From: Pseudomonadota bacterium
GTDB lineage: Bacteria; Pseudomonadota; Gammaproteobacteria; Burkholderiales; Gallionellaceae
Length of the DNA stretch: 64,000 bases
Assembly: GCA_021821945.1 (NCBI GenBank)
Contig: JAJZTF010000005.1
Span: 86,103 to 150,102 of the forward strand
Reading direction: 5' to 3'
The notes beneath the pieces were generated by a model, which was not told where the DNA came from, did not search any database, and was given only the letters and a program-made list of their open reading frames with translations. The translations under genes were made by a program, and so were the position numbers. The number at the start of each line of letters is the position of its first letter. Positions within the stretch are counted from its first letter, which is position 1. Shown here in pieces: positions 29,526 through 39,570 of this stretch.

Positions 29526-30428
29526 TCAGCTCTCCAGCATGAATTTGTAGATGTAATTCTGCAGCATGGTCAGATCCATGCTCTGCGTCTGAATGAATTC
29601 CATGCCATGCATGTACACTTCGCTTCCGGCCTGTGCATCGAGCTCCTGATGCACATTGCGTATCATCGCCGCAATCATGAACACCTGGCTTTCCTCGCCC
29701 AGCTGCAGGCGCAGGCTGATCGTCACCTCCTCGCCCACCTTGCCGAACGGCCTCGCAGCCTGGACCCGCGCCCCGGAAATGCTCATGTCCTCTATGATGG
29801 CCGGCGTCTTGGTTCCCGTCTCCAGGGCGTCGATCGAGCAGACCAGCTTCAGCTTGATGCGCACTGCGCCGCGCATGTTGATCGATCTTACCTGCGCCGG
29901 AAATGCCAGATGCAGATAGGGATAAGGGACAAGGCAAACGCCGATGACATTGGTGTTGAACTCGTAGGTCTTGGTGCCCGCAAAGCCGCGCAACAGAAAT
30001 CCCGTCCCTTCCTTGATGTAGCTTAGCTTATCTTCCTGCCTGGGATGCGATACCAGCACGCTGCGCTTGTTCAGGAATCCTATCATCCTCACAAAATAGC
30101 GCTGCCTGTCGGAGGAGACATCCTGCAGCTGCACCGTATCCCCTATGCCGATTTTCAGATCCAGGAGTTCCACAATCTGGGGGACTGGCAGCGACTTCTC
30201 CATCGCGCCGATTTTTTGCTCAGGCTGCGCAACGGGCTCAAGTCTCGCATGGCTGGGGCTTTTCTCACGATACAGCCCCCTTGAACAGAGGCCGTCCAAT
30301 TGCCTTTGCGACTCGATCACCGCACCTTCCTGCATCAGCAGATGACCCGCCTTGTCATACAAATGCCAGGCAAGCGGCATGCCAAGAGGTATGTCTTCGG
30401 GTTTGACTGGCTGCAGCTTGCTGCTCAT
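29526..30428 (-). CDS. YcgR-like PilZ-domain cyclic-di-GMP receptor
   Basis: Probable c-di-GMP effector of 300 residues. The N-terminal 180 residues include a YcgR-type beta-barrel region (KIGIGDTVQLQDVSSDRQRY). The C-terminal PilZ domain has basic residues before MRGAVRIKLKL and the second motif DMSISGARV, which fits the D/N-x-S-x-x-G pattern. YcgR-type proteins slow flagellar motors, but no flagellar genes are in the window. It is 9 bases downstream of alr and 2 bases upstream of mtnP. Confidence 0.82.
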   Translation of the reverse strand: MSSKLQPVKPEDIPLGMPLAWHLYDKAGHLLMQEGAVIESQRQLDGLCSRGLYREKSPSHARLEPVAQPEQKIGAMEKSLPVPQIVELLDLKIGIGDTVQLQDVSSDRQRYFVRMIGFLNKRSVLVSHPRQEDKLSYIKEGTGFLLRGFAGTKTYEFNTNVIGVCLVPYPYLHLAFPAQVRSINMRGAVRIKLKLVCSIDALETGTKTPAIIEDMSISGARVQAARPFGKVGEEVTISLRLQLGEESQVFMIAAMIRNVHQELDAQAGSEVYMHGMEFIQTQSMDLTMLQNYIYKFMLES

Positions 30429-30437
30429 GGCATCTCC

Positions 30438-31499
30438 CTAGGTTAGCATCGGCACGCGCGACGTCAGCGCGCACATCAGTTCATAGCTGATGGTCTCGGA
30501 AAAGCTGGCGACTTCCTCTATCGGCATCCCCGCCCCCCAGAGCGTGACTTCGGAGCCAACCCCCGCTTCGGGATGGCCGGTCAGATCGGCAAAAAGCATA
30601 TCCATGGAAACGCGTCCCAGCAACTGGGACCGTCCGCCTTCGACCAGCAATGGCGTGCCATTTTTCGCATGTCTCGGATAGCCATCCGCATAACCGCATG
30701 CGACGATGCCGATTCTCATCCCTCTTTCGGCGCGATATTTCCCGCCATAGCCCACCTCGTCGCCCGCCTTGAGCATCTGAGTGGCGATGATGCGGCTCTT
30801 CAGCGTCATCGCGGGTTTCAGTCCCAGCCGTTCTGCCGGGACTTCCCTGAATGGCGAGGCGCCATAGAGCATGAGGCCGGGCCTCACCCACTCCCCGTGC
30901 GTGTCGGGATAACGCAAGAGTGCCGCGGAATTGGCCAGAGAGCGCGGTGCGCGATAATTCGCCGCAATCCTGTTGTAGGTTTCGAGCTGCGCGGATACGC
31001 CGCGTTCCTCGTCCGCATTGGCAAAATGCGTCATCAACGTGACTTCCCGGACAGCCCTGTGTCTTTGCAGCGCCTCCATCGCCATTGCCGCCTCCAGAGG
31101 AGGAAAGCCCAGACGATGCATGCCGCTGTTCACCTTCAGCCATACATCAAGACTGCCGGCACGCGGATAGGCATCAAGGCACCTGATCTGCCATTCGCTG
31201 TGCACCACGGTGGCAAGGTCATATGCCGCAATCTGTTCGAGATCTGCCACATCGAAAAATCCCTCGAGCAGCAGGATAGTCTGCCTGTAACCTGCTTCCC
31301 GCAAGGCGATCGCATCCTTGATGTCCAGCAGCGCAAATCCATCCGCGCCGGCAAGCGCTTCTGCCACGCGCAACAGGCCATGTCCGTAGCCGTTCGCCTT
31401 GATGACCGCCATGATGCGCGCTGAAGTTGCGCGGCGAGCAATCTGCAGATTGTGTTCGAGAGCATCCTGGTCGATGCGTGCTGATATGGGGCGCGGCAT
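30438..31499 (-). CDS. alr: Alanine racemase
   Basis: PLP enzyme making D-alanine for peptidoglycan. The ATG at 31499 gives MPRPISARIDQDALEHNL and 353 residues. Lys34 in AVIKANGYGHG is the PLP lysine and the second catalytic residue is the Tyr in GYGGKYRAERG. Frame-open codons upstream extend into the intergenic region but lack family similarity. It is divergent from lplT across 95 bases. Confidence 0.94.
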   Translation of the reverse strand: MPRPISARIDQDALEHNLQIARRATSARIMAVIKANGYGHGLLRVAEALAGADGFALLDIKDAIALREAGYRQTILLLEGFFDVADLEQIAAYDLATVVHSEWQIRCLDAYPRAGSLDVWLKVNSGMHRLGFPPLEAAMAMEALQRHRAVREVTLMTHFANADEERGVSAQLETYNRIAANYRAPRSLANSAALLRYPDTHGEWVRPGLMLYGASPFREVPAERLGLKPAMTLKSRIIATQMLKAGDEVGYGGKYRAERGMRIGIVACGYADGYPRHAKNGTPLLVEGGRSQLLGRVSMDMLFADLTGHPEAGVGSEVTLWGAGMPIEEVASFSETISYELMCALTSRVPMLT

Positions 31500-31594
31500 G
31501 AATCGCGTAGGGTCGCTGGATTGGGACGACGTAATGATAGCAGGGGCAATGCTTTCGTGATATAAACGCTTTGAACAAATCACATCTTTCTTGA

Positions 31595-32833
31595 ATGAAG
31601 CTCGGCTTTTACACGATACTTGCGGCGCAGTTTCTTTCAGCGCTCGCGGACAATGCACTGTTGTTTGCCGCCATCGCCCTGTTGAAGGAGCTGCATGCGC
31701 CGAGCTGGCATACCCCTGTCCTGCAGGAGGCCTTCATCTTTTCCTATATCGTCCTGGCCCCCTTCGTCGGCGCATTCGCCGATTCTATGCCCAAGGGGCG
31801 GGTCATGTTCATCAGCAACAACATCAAGATTTCAGGTTGCATCGCGATGCTGGCAGGCGTAGACCCGCTGCTGGCCTACGGCCTGGTGGGCCTGGGTGCT
31901 GCCGCCTATTCGCCGGCAAAATACGGCATCCTGACCGAATACCTGCCGCCTGAAAAACTGGTTCTGGCAAACAGCTGGATGGAAGGACTCACCGTGCTCG
32001 CCATCGTCATGGGCTCAGTCATAGGAGGCCTTTTGATCAGCCCGGCGATAGCCACGCCGATGCTGCAGTGGTGGGACGTGCCCTTCATCGAAACCGGAAT
32101 AGACACGCCGCCCGAGCTTGCCATCGCGATCATCGTGGGCATGTATTTTTCCGCATCGCTGATCAACCTCTACATTCCCAGGGTGGCGCTGGACCATCTG
32201 CCGCTGAGCCGCAACCCGTTCTTTCTGCTTGGCGAATTCTGGCACAATTTCAAGCTGCTATGGAAGGACCCGCTGGGCCAGGTTTCGCTCGCCGTGACCA
32301 CGCTTTTCTGGGGAACGGGCGCGACGCTGAGGCTCATCGTGCTGAGCTGGTCCGCAATCGTGCTGCACTACGACATGGCGAGCGGCGCAAAGCTGACCGC
32401 ATGGGTTGCCATCGGCATTGCGATCGGCGCGATGCTGGCAGCAAGATCCGTCAGGCTCGAGCATTCCGTCAAGGTGTTGCCCATCGGCATCGCGATGGGG
32501 CTGATGGTGCTGATCATGATACCCGTGACCAGCAGCGTGCTCGCCACCCTGCTGCTGATCATCATAGGCGCGATGGGGGGCTATTTCGTGGTTCCGATGA
32601 ATGCGCTGCTGCAGCATCGCGGCCACCTGCTGATGGGGTCTGGCAGCTCCATCTCCGTGCAGAACTTCAACGAAAACCTGAGCATCTTCGTGATGCTGGG
32701 TTTTTATGCGCTGATGGTGAAGCTCGATCTCAGCATCTATCTCATCATCACGATATTCGGCCTGATGCTCTCTGGCACCATGGGCGCGCTGTACAAAAGG
32801 CACAGGCACGACCAGGACTCCGGGAAAATCTAG
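31595..32833 (+). CDS. lplT: Lysophospholipid transporter LplT (MFS)
   Basis: Inner-membrane transporter of the major facilitator type, with about twelve hydrophobic helices over 412 residues. Family features are FYTILAAQFLSALADNALLF, a DSMPKGRVMF loop, GAAAYSPAKYGILTEYLPPE and NSWMEGLTVLAIVMGS. In E. coli LplT flips lysophospholipids for reacylation by Aas; no aas gene is next to it here. The final four bases overlap the end of the GGDEF-EAL gene on the other strand. Confidence 0.9.
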   Translation: MKLGFYTILAAQFLSALADNALLFAAIALLKELHAPSWHTPVLQEAFIFSYIVLAPFVGAFADSMPKGRVMFISNNIKISGCIAMLAGVDPLLAYGLVGLGAAAYSPAKYGILTEYLPPEKLVLANSWMEGLTVLAIVMGSVIGGLLISPAIATPMLQWWDVPFIETGIDTPPELAIAIIVGMYFSASLINLYIPRVALDHLPLSRNPFFLLGEFWHNFKLLWKDPLGQVSLAVTTLFWGTGATLRLIVLSWSAIVLHYDMASGAKLTAWVAIGIAIGAMLAARSVRLEHSVKVLPIGIAMGLMVLIMIPVTSSVLATLLLIIIGAMGGYFVVPMNALLQHRGHLLMGSGSSISVQNFNENLSIFVMLGFYALMVKLDLSIYLIITIFGLMLSGTMGALYKRHRHDQDSGKI

Positions 32834-35385
32834 GCCAGCCCGAGCGACTCCTCGATCGCCTCGATAGGCTCCGGCTTGCCGAAGAGGTCTCCCTGATAGA
32901 CCCTGCATCCAAACCGCATCAGGAAGGCAAGCTGCTCCTCGGTCTCGACCCCTTCCGCGATCACTTCGAGGTTGAAATTCTTTGCAAGATCGATGATGGT
33001 CTTGACCATCACGGCATCGTTTGAATCCGTTGCAATATGCCGCAAAAAGCTACGGTCTATCTTGATCTGGTCGAGCGGCAACAGCTTCAGGTAGGCAAGG
33101 GAGGAATAACCCGTGCCGAAATCGTCCAGTGCAAGCCTGACGCCGAGCGCTTTCAGCGCACGCATCTTTTCGACCACGCCGGCCACTTCGGCGGCATCCG
33201 AGAGCACCACGCTCTCCGTCAACTCGAGCTTCAGCCCCGATCCCTCCACCCGGTGGGCCTTCAAGAGATCCGCCACCCTTTCGGCAAAGTCGGGGAGCTT
33301 GAATTGCTGTGCGCTGACGTTCACCGAGATGGTCAGGTTGCGTGTCGGCTCATGTCCTTGCCAGACAGAAAGCTGCCTGCAGGCCGCATCGAGCACCCAG
33401 CCGCCCAGCTCGACAATCAAGGAGCTGTCCTCGGCAAGAGGAATGAATTCGCCGGGCAGGACCATGCCGCGTTCCGGATTCACCCAGCGCACCAGCGCCT
33501 CCGCGCCATGCGGCTTGCGATCGCCGCCCACCTGCATCTGGTAGTAAAGTCTCAATTGTCCCGCGGAAATCGCAAGTCGCAAGTCGCGCTCCAGCGCCGC
33601 ATGCTTCTCCACTGCCTTCTGCATCGCAGGGTCGAAGAAACGCACCGTATTCTTGCCCGCGGCCTTGGCCTCGTACATCGCCATGTCTGCATGCTTCAGA
33701 AGCGCATCGATCGGCGTTTCATGGCCGAAATACATGGAGACGCCTATGCTGGGGGAGCTGTGGTGCTCACGTCCCGACAAGAGATAGGGACGGGACAGGA
33801 TTTCCCTTATCTTTTCCGCGATCAGCACAACCTTCTCCAGGGCCTGCTGCTCGTGCACATCCAGATCCTCGAGCAGCACGACGAATTCATCGCCCCCCAG
33901 GCGCGAAACCGTATCGGCATCGCGCACGCAGGACTTGATGCGCTCAGACACCTCGATCAACATCAGATCGCCATAGTCGTGCCCCAGCGTGTCGTTCAAT
34001 GTCTTGAAGTTGTCCATGTCGAGAAACAGCACGGCGCCGAATTGCCGGTTCCGCTGGGACAATGCCAGCGCAAGACCCAACCGGTCCATCAGGAGCCGCC
34101 GGTTCGGCAGTCCGGTCAGCACATCGTAAAAGGCGAGATTGCGTATCTCCTCCTCGGCCACTCTTCTTGCGGCAATCTCTTCATGCAGCTTTGCATTCGA
34201 TGCGTTCAATTCCTGAGTGCGTTCTTCTATCCTGTCCTCCAGCGTTTCATATATCCCCTGCAGGTTCACGGCCATGCGGTTGAACGCCTTGGCGAAAACC
34301 CCAAGCTCACCAAATGCCGATTCGTCGGCGCGCTGATCCAGGCTCCCCTTGGCCATCTCATCGGCGGTCTTCGCCAGGCTTTCCAGGGGCGCGCTGATCT
34401 GTCGCGCGAAGTAATAGGCAAGAATGCCAGACAGGACCAGCAAGACCAGCACCAATTCGAAGGTGACGGTGCGCTCCTGGCTGATCGAGGCAAACACTTC
34501 ATCCTCGTCCATTTTGACCGCCATGCCCCAGTCGAGCTCCGGCAGATAGCGCCAGGCCGACACGACCTGAACGCCCCGATAATCCTTCTTCACGCTCTCG
34601 CCCGACTGAGCGAAGATCGCCGCATACAAAGGCATATTCTTGCTCTCGGTGAGTTTCAGCTTCAGCACTTCCTTTCCATCGACAAGGTATCTGAGCGGGG
34701 TCGCCATGACCATGTACTCCCCCTCCTTACGCCCGAAAACGACCTCCCCGCTCTGCCCCAGCCCGACTGCATCGGATGCGACCTTGAAAAACAGTGCATT
34801 GCTCAATTGCATTGCCAGCACGCCGACAAATCTTCCATCCTTCATGATGGGTGCCGCTATGAAAAGCGCTGCGCTGTTCGATGGCGGATATATCTCCTGT
34901 CGGGAGAAAACGGGCTCCAGCGTCATGCTCGCATCGCGGAACGCCTCGGCAAGCTGCGTACTCCGCCAGGGACCCGTCAGCAGATTGGTCGCAAAATCGG
35001 CTTCATGCTTCTGGGTAAAAATGACGTCCCCTTTTGGGGTGATCATGAATACATCGTAAAATACGGTGGACTCCTTGATATAGCGCTCGAAATACTGCCT
35101 CATCAAGGCCTCTTCCTCGGCCGAAGTGGCTGGATAGGTCCTAGACAGCCTCTCGAACCCCGCGATCGCGCTCGGGCTTTGCGCGAGGAAGCGCACGTTG
35201 CGCTCGCGTTCAGCCAGGAAACTTCTGACCTGCATCGTCTTCTTGTCTGCCAGCGCGCTTACCCTGGCCAACGCATCGGCGCGCAGCCTGGCCTTGTCCT
35301 GCTGAAGATTGAGATATCCCAGAAGCGCCAGAGGCAGCACGGACAACAAAAGAAAAAGCAGCAGCAGGCGCGTGAATATCTTCAT
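32830..35385 (-). CDS. Membrane-bound Cache-HAMP-GGDEF-EAL protein
   Basis: Dual cyclic-di-GMP enzyme of 851 residues. Two membrane helices (about 5-25 and 308-330) flank a periplasmic dCache-like sensor. HAMP (about 332-385) leads to a coiled coil, then GGDEF with intact GGDEF and inhibitory-site RDAD, then EAL with EALVRW, KLELTES, DDFGTGYSSL and KIDRSF. Both enzyme domains look competent. The gene is coupled to the upstream periplasmic substrate-binding protein by an ATGA overlap, which suggests ligand input from that protein. Confidence 0.93.
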   Translation of the reverse strand: MKIFTRLLLLFLLLSVLPLALLGYLNLQQDKARLRADALARVSALADKKTMQVRSFLAERERNVRFLAQSPSAIAGFERLSRTYPATSAEEEALMRQYFERYIKESTVFYDVFMITPKGDVIFTQKHEADFATNLLTGPWRSTQLAEAFRDASMTLEPVFSRQEIYPPSNSAALFIAAPIMKDGRFVGVLAMQLSNALFFKVASDAVGLGQSGEVVFGRKEGEYMVMATPLRYLVDGKEVLKLKLTESKNMPLYAAIFAQSGESVKKDYRGVQVVSAWRYLPELDWGMAVKMDEDEVFASISQERTVTFELVLVLLVLSGILAYYFARQISAPLESLAKTADEMAKGSLDQRADESAFGELGVFAKAFNRMAVNLQGIYETLEDRIEERTQELNASNAKLHEEIAARRVAEEEIRNLAFYDVLTGLPNRRLLMDRLGLALALSQRNRQFGAVLFLDMDNFKTLNDTLGHDYGDLMLIEVSERIKSCVRDADTVSRLGGDEFVVLLEDLDVHEQQALEKVVLIAEKIREILSRPYLLSGREHHSSPSIGVSMYFGHETPIDALLKHADMAMYEAKAAGKNTVRFFDPAMQKAVEKHAALERDLRLAISAGQLRLYYQMQVGGDRKPHGAEALVRWVNPERGMVLPGEFIPLAEDSSLIVELGGWVLDAACRQLSVWQGHEPTRNLTISVNVSAQQFKLPDFAERVADLLKAHRVEGSGLKLELTESVVLSDAAEVAGVVEKMRALKALGVRLALDDFGTGYSSLAYLKLLPLDQIKIDRSFLRHIATDSNDAVMVKTIIDLAKNFNLEVIAEGVETEEQLAFLMRFGCRVYQGDLFGKPEPIEAIEESLGLA

Positions 35386-36587
35386 TTGTATTCGCTCTCT
35401 ATCCTTTCCCGATCGGCCCGGGAAATGAAGAACGGGTATGGCCTGGGACCGATGCTGCGCCCCGACTGCCAGACGATATCGAACTGCCCGTCCGGACGGA
35501 TGCGGCCTATGCGCACCATCTTCCAGAGATGATGGGTATCGGCATCCACCGCAACGATGCCCTCAGGCGCATTCATCGCCTGCTTGTCGAGTTCCGCCTT
35601 GATCGCAGAAATGTTAGACGAATCGGCCTCGCGCATCGCATTCACCCAAAGATGCACGCCTATGTAGGCCGCCTCCATCGGGTCGTCCAGCACCCGATTC
35701 ATACCAAAGCGGCGCTGGAAATTTTCGACGAAGGCGCGATTTTCAGCGCTTTTCACGGACTCGAAATAATTCCATGCCGCATAGTGACCGGCCATCAGTC
35801 CGGGCTCCATCGAGGCGAGCTCCGCTTCCGCGATGCTGCTTGAAAACACCGGGATATCGCGTGCGTTGATTCCCGCCTTGCGCAACGCCAGGAAGAAATG
35901 CCTGTTGCTGTCGCCATTCAGCGTGTTCAGCACGAAATCGGGGTGAACGCTGGCGATCTCCCTTGCCACCTGATCGAAGTCCTGGCTGCCCAGCGGCAGG
36001 TATCGCTCGCCTGCGACTTCGCCTCCCTGCGCGAACAGGAGCTTCCTGACAACCTGGTTTGCAACATGCGGAAAGATGTAATCCGAACCGATCAGATAGG
36101 CTCTTCTGCCCCGCGTCTGCATCGCCCATGCGGCCATGGGAATGATCTGCTGGTTCGGCACCGCGCCTGTGTAGAAGATGTCCGGGGATTGCTCAAACCC
36201 CTCGTATTGCAGCGGATAGAACAGCAGATGGTGATGCTTTTCGACGACGCCCTTGACGGCCTTGCGGCAGGCAGAAGTCCAGCAGCCGAACAGGGCATCC
36301 ACTTTGTTCCGCGAGATCAGCTTCTCGGCCTGTGCTGCGCAGTAGTTTGCGTCCGAGCGGCAATCGCTCACGATCATCTCGATTTTCGCACCGCGTATCC
36401 CGCCTGACTGGTTTGCCTCTTCCACAGCAAGCCTCACCGCATCAACCAGCGGGGCTTCGCTTCCCGCCATGGTGCCGGTCAGCGAATGCAGCACGCCTAT
36501 CCTGATCACAGGGCTGGCGATCTGATGCTGGCGATAGAGAAAAAAAAGCACCAGCATCGCAACGGGGATCAGCAGCCATTTTTTCAT
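35382..36587 (-). CDS. Membrane-anchored urea/amide-type substrate-binding protein (signalling?)
   Basis: Periplasmic binding protein of the UrtA/FmdD/AmiC type, 401 residues. A strong purine-rich ribosome-binding site (GGGGGAGGGG) precedes ATG 36587. The N-terminus is a hydrophobic helix (MKKWLLIPVAMLVLFFLYRQ) without a lipobox, so it may be anchored. Ligand-fold segments are IRIGVLHSLTGTMAGSEAPL and ALFGCWTSACRKAV. No permease or ATPase genes are near, and it is coupled to a GGDEF-EAL gene, so I infer a sensory rather than a transport role. Confidence 0.82.
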   Translation of the reverse strand: MKKWLLIPVAMLVLFFLYRQHQIASPVIRIGVLHSLTGTMAGSEAPLVDAVRLAVEEANQSGGIRGAKIEMIVSDCRSDANYCAAQAEKLISRNKVDALFGCWTSACRKAVKGVVEKHHHLLFYPLQYEGFEQSPDIFYTGAVPNQQIIPMAAWAMQTRGRRAYLIGSDYIFPHVANQVVRKLLFAQGGEVAGERYLPLGSQDFDQVAREIASVHPDFVLNTLNGDSNRHFFLALRKAGINARDIPVFSSSIAEAELASMEPGLMAGHYAAWNYFESVKSAENRAFVENFQRRFGMNRVLDDPMEAAYIGVHLWVNAMREADSSNISAIKAELDKQAMNAPEGIVAVDADTHHLWKMVRIGRIRPDGQFDIVWQSGRSIGPRPYPFFISRADRERIESEYK

Positions 36588-36615
36588 TTGCCCCTCCCCC
36601 TTGATCCTGGAAAAA

Positions 36616-37266
36616 TCAGTGTCTGCCCACCGTCGCGCTCGCCAGGCAAAGATCCTTCCAGGACTTCGCCTTGTCAAGCGGCGTGCGCAAAAGATAGGCC
36701 GGATGGAAACTCACGACCACCGGAATGCCACGATGCTCATGCACAATCCCGCGCAGCGCAGAGATCGGCTGATCGGTGTTCAACAGGGCGGAAGCCGCCG
36801 TCCTGCCCAGCGCGACGATGATTTTTGGCTGAATGAGCGCAATCTGATTTTCCAGATAAGGCAGGCAGGCAGCCATTTCGCCTGCATGAGGCTGTCTGTT
36901 GCTGGGCGGCCGGCACTTGACCACGTTGGCGATATACACCTCTTCGCGCTTCAGTCCGATGGCAAGCAGCATGTTGTCCAGCAGTCTGCCTGCCTGCCCC
37001 ACGAAAGGCTCCCCCTTCGCATCCTCTTCAGCCCCCGGCGCCTCACCAACGAAGAGCCATTGTGCCTTCTCGTTGCCCACACCGAATACCGTCTGCCTGC
37101 AGCCGGCGCGCAGCGGACACAGAGTGCAGCCCTTTACCTTCTCCTTGAGCTCCGGCCAATCCATGCAGGACGGATGCGCCTCCGGCAAAGGCGCCTCAGC
37201 CGTCTCGCGCCTCACCCATGTCGGATAGAGGTTCATCTCACGCAGCACTGCCTCGCGCCTATCCAT
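36616..37266 (-). CDS. Uracil-DNA glycosylase, family 4 type (Fe-S)
   Basis: Excises uracil from DNA. The 216-residue protein starts at ATG 37266 after a GGAAGG ribosome-binding site. Cysteines in [10 protein letters not shown] form part of the 4Fe-4S ligand set, and the active-site motif reads [22 protein letters not shown]. Other family segments are [11 protein letters not shown] and SFHPAYLLR. It overlaps rimI by 8 bases. Family 5 enzymes are similar, but the GEAPGA motif favours family 4. Confidence 0.88.
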   Translation of the reverse strand: MDRREAVLREMNLYPTWVRRETAEAPLPEAHPSCMDWPELKEKVKGCTLCPLRAGCRQTVFGVGNEKAQWLFVGEAPGAEEDAKGEPFVGQAGRLLDNMLLAIGLKREEVYIANVVKCRPPSNRQPHAGEMAACLPYLENQIALIQPKIIVALGRTAASALLNTDQPISALRGIVHEHRGIPVVVSFHPAYLLRTPLDKAKSWKDLCLASATVGRH

Positions 37267-37708
37267 TCGCTTCCTTCCCAAGGTCGCACGCCATCACGAT
37301 CGCGTCTTCGCTGCCGCTATTGCGCCGATAATACTCCCGCCTGACGCCAATTTCACGAAACCTCGCAAGGCGATAAAGCGCAATCGCCGGGAGATTGGAA
37401 GCGCGCACCTCCAGCAGAACACGCAACATCCCGCGCGCGCTTGCAAGCTGCATCAGGGCATCCAGCATCCTCCTGCCCACGCCCTTGCGCTGGTGCGATC
37501 CGGAAACCGCGATGTTGAGCAGCTCGGCATCATCGCTACCCATCATCAGCACCGCATAGCCGCAAAGCTTTCCATCACATTCCTCAACATAACACAGATA
37601 ACCGCTTTCCAGCGCATCAGAAAAATTGCCCCGCGTCCATGGATATGCCTGTACGGCCCGTTCTATCGCCAGCACCTCCTCCAGATCCGGGGATTGCATC
37701 TTCCTCAT
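37259..37708 (-). CDS. rimI: Ribosomal protein S18 alanine N-acetyltransferase
   Basis: GNAT-family N-acetyltransferase of 149 residues from ATG 37708 (or a second ATG at 37699). The acetyl-CoA loop is QRKGVGRRMLD, and LLEVRASNLPAIALYRLARF is typical of RimI. The tsaB-rimI-udg order is common in Betaproteobacteria and supports RimI over other GNAT enzymes. It follows tsaB by two bases and overlaps the glycosylase gene by eight. Confidence 0.92.
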   Translation of the reverse strand: MRKMQSPDLEEVLAIERAVQAYPWTRGNFSDALESGYLCYVEECDGKLCGYAVLMMGSDDAELLNIAVSGSHQRKGVGRRMLDALMQLASARGMLRVLLEVRASNLPAIALYRLARFREIGVRREYYRRNSGSEDAIVMACDLGKEANG

Positions 37709-37710
37709 TT

Positions 37711-38406
37711 TCAGGACTTGTCGCTTGCCATCTGCTCCCTCTCGGATGTCTTCAGGGCAACCTTGTCCCGCAGATAGAAAGGTTGGGCAGAAGCCGCATC
37801 CACGCCAAGCCCTCTTGCAAACTGCAAGGCGCCTATCGCGGCGATGTATTCCGCCATGGGCAAGGCGTCGCCATTCATGCCCGTCAACTGTCCTGAATAA
37901 CGGCCCTGCAGCGCATCCGCGAAGGCAGAAAATCCGCTGCCTGCACCGAACCAGCCCGTGCCCGGCACGGAAGGCGCATCCTCCGGCTTGCAAAGACAGG
38001 GTTCGACGATGTCGAGCCAGCCGTCCTCCTTCCTTTCATATGCGGCGAAGTAGATCTCGCCCATGCGCGCATCGAGCGCCGCAATCACCCTCTCCCGCCC
38101 GGTTCCCTCCGCCAGCGCGAGCAGGGTAGAGATGCCGGCCACCGGAAGGCCGGCTCCCAGTGCGAGGCCCTGAGCCACACCGCAGGCGATGCGCACCCCC
38201 GTGAAGGATCCCGGCCCGGAGCCGAAAGCGATGCCGGCCATATCCCGGATCCCGCATCCCGCCTCCCGAAACAGCGCATCCAGCATCGGCATCAGCATCT
38301 CGGAATGCTTCTGTCCCGCATGCATGTTCCTGGATAGAACGGCCCCATCCAGCCATAGCGCTGCCGAACAGTATTCTGTGGATGTATCGAGCGCAAGGAT
38401 ATTCAT
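37711..38406 (-). CDS. tsaB: tRNA t6A biosynthesis protein TsaB
   Basis: Partner of TsaD in forming N6-threonylcarbamoyladenosine at tRNA position 37. From ATG 38406 it has 231 residues, with [30 protein letters not shown] and [20 protein letters not shown], which are hallmarks of TsaB. The start overlaps ispF by four bases. TsaD, TsaC and TsaE are not in the window. Confidence 0.94.
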   Translation of the reverse strand: MNILALDTSTEYCSAALWLDGAVLSRNMHAGQKHSEMLMPMLDALFREAGCGIRDMAGIAFGSGPGSFTGVRIACGVAQGLALGAGLPVAGISTLLALAEGTGRERVIAALDARMGEIYFAAYERKEDGWLDIVEPCLCKPEDAPSVPGTGWFGAGSGFSAFADALQGRYSGQLTGMNGDALPMAEYIAAIGALQFARGLGVDAASAQPFYLRDKVALKTSEREQMASDKS

Positions 38407-38879
38407 TGTTCCGCCAGCAGCAATACGACCGCCTGCGCTGCGATGCCCTCGCCGCGGCCGGCAAATCCCAGATGTTCCGTGGTGGTCGCCTTCACGTTGA
38501 CCGCATCCTTTTCCAGCCCCAGGTCTGCCGCGATGATTTCCACCATCCTGGGGATGTGCGGAGCCATTTTCGGCGCCTGGGCGATGATGGTCGCGTCCAC
38601 ATTCGAGATGCGGTAGCCCGCTTTCCTCACCATGTGCAGCACCTCCCTGAGCAGAATGCGGCTGTCTATGTTCTTGAACCTGGCATCGCTGTCGGAAAAA
38701 TGTCTTCCTATGTCCCCAAGGGCCGCAGCGCCGAGCAATGCGTCGCATATCGCATGCAGCAGCACGTCCGCATCGGAATGCCCGAGCAAGCCCTTGTCAT
38801 GGGGGATGTCCACGCCGCCGATGACAAGGCGCCTCCCTTCAACCAACTGGTGCACGTCGTAACCCTGTCCTATGCGCAT
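38403..38879 (-). CDS. ispF: 2-C-methyl-D-erythritol 2,4-cyclodiphosphate synthase
   Basis: Zinc enzyme of the MEP pathway, 158 residues. Family motifs are [11 protein letters not shown] with metal Asp/His, [14 protein letters not shown] with a further His, and [21 protein letters not shown]. It overlaps the 3' end of ispD by 10 bases, an arrangement in which the two are often fused or adjacent. IspE is not in the window. Confidence 0.97.
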   Translation of the reverse strand: MRIGQGYDVHQLVEGRRLVIGGVDIPHDKGLLGHSDADVLLHAICDALLGAAALGDIGRHFSDSDARFKNIDSRILLREVLHMVRKAGYRISNVDATIIAQAPKMAPHIPRMVEIIAADLGLEKDAVNVKATTTEHLGFAGRGEGIAAQAVVLLLAEQ

Positions 38880-39556
38880 GTTCTCTCCTTAAGAAGCAGT
38901 TCGGCCATCTTGAGATCCTGCGGGTAGGTTACCTTGAAATTGCCGGCATCCCCTGCCACGAGCCTGGGCCTCAAGCCCATCGCCTCGACCGCGGAGGCCT
39001 CGTCGGTGACGAGATTGCAGCGCTGCAACGCAAGCGTCAGAAGCTCCAGGCGAAACATCTGGGGCGTCTGTGCATGCCAGAGATCCGAGCGGTCTTCCGT
39101 ATGCAACACGCGCTGCATTTCATCGGCGCGCTTCAGGGTGTCCGCCACCGGAACGGCAAGTATTCCGCCCACCTCATCCTCTCGCAATTCGTCGATCAGC
39201 TTTTGCAGATTCGCCTTCGTCAGGCATGGCCTTGCCGCATCGTGAACCAGCACCCAGTCATCGGGCTCCAGTTCGGATGCGATGAGCCCGTTCAGCACGG
39301 ATTCCGCGCGTGTTTTGCCTCCGCAATACAAGGTCTCCAGTTTGCCTGAAAAACCGGACCAGTCATATCCGTGGAAGAATTCATCATCGGGTGAGAGCAC
39401 CACGAACACGCCCTTTATCTCTTCGCAATCGCATAGCGTCCTTAAGGAATGGTAAATCATCGGTTTTCCCGCGATGGGCAAATATTGTTTGGGCAATTCA
39501 TGTCCCATGCGCGAGCCGAAACCTGCTGCCGGAACCAGGGCGTAAAATGATGTCAT
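38870..39556 (-). CDS. ispD: 2-C-methyl-D-erythritol 4-phosphate cytidylyltransferase
   Basis: MEP-pathway cytidylyltransferase of 228 residues starting at ATG 39556 ([18 protein letters not shown]). The nucleotide-binding P-loop is [18 protein letters not shown], and VHDAARPCL and [11 protein letters not shown] are characteristic. Upstream in-frame codons before the ATG lie in the intergenic region. With IspF (overlapping), IspG and IspH it gives four of the seven pathway steps in this window. Confidence 0.96.
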   Translation of the reverse strand: MTSFYALVPAAGFGSRMGHELPKQYLPIAGKPMIYHSLRTLCDCEEIKGVFVVLSPDDEFFHGYDWSGFSGKLETLYCGGKTRAESVLNGLIASELEPDDWVLVHDAARPCLTKANLQKLIDELREDEVGGILAVPVADTLKRADEMQRVLHTEDRSDLWHAQTPQMFRLELLTLALQRCNLVTDEASAVEAMGLRPRLVAGDAGNFKVTYPQDLKMAELLLKERTCA

Positions 39557-39570
39557 AGGATTTGTGGCTG

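Noticed and set aside
33037..35532. 831-codon open frame antisense to the GGDEF-EAL gene
   Set aside because: It mirrors a well-supported coding strand with intact domains; its Arg/His/Gln-rich translation has no motif. Such frames are an effect of codon composition.
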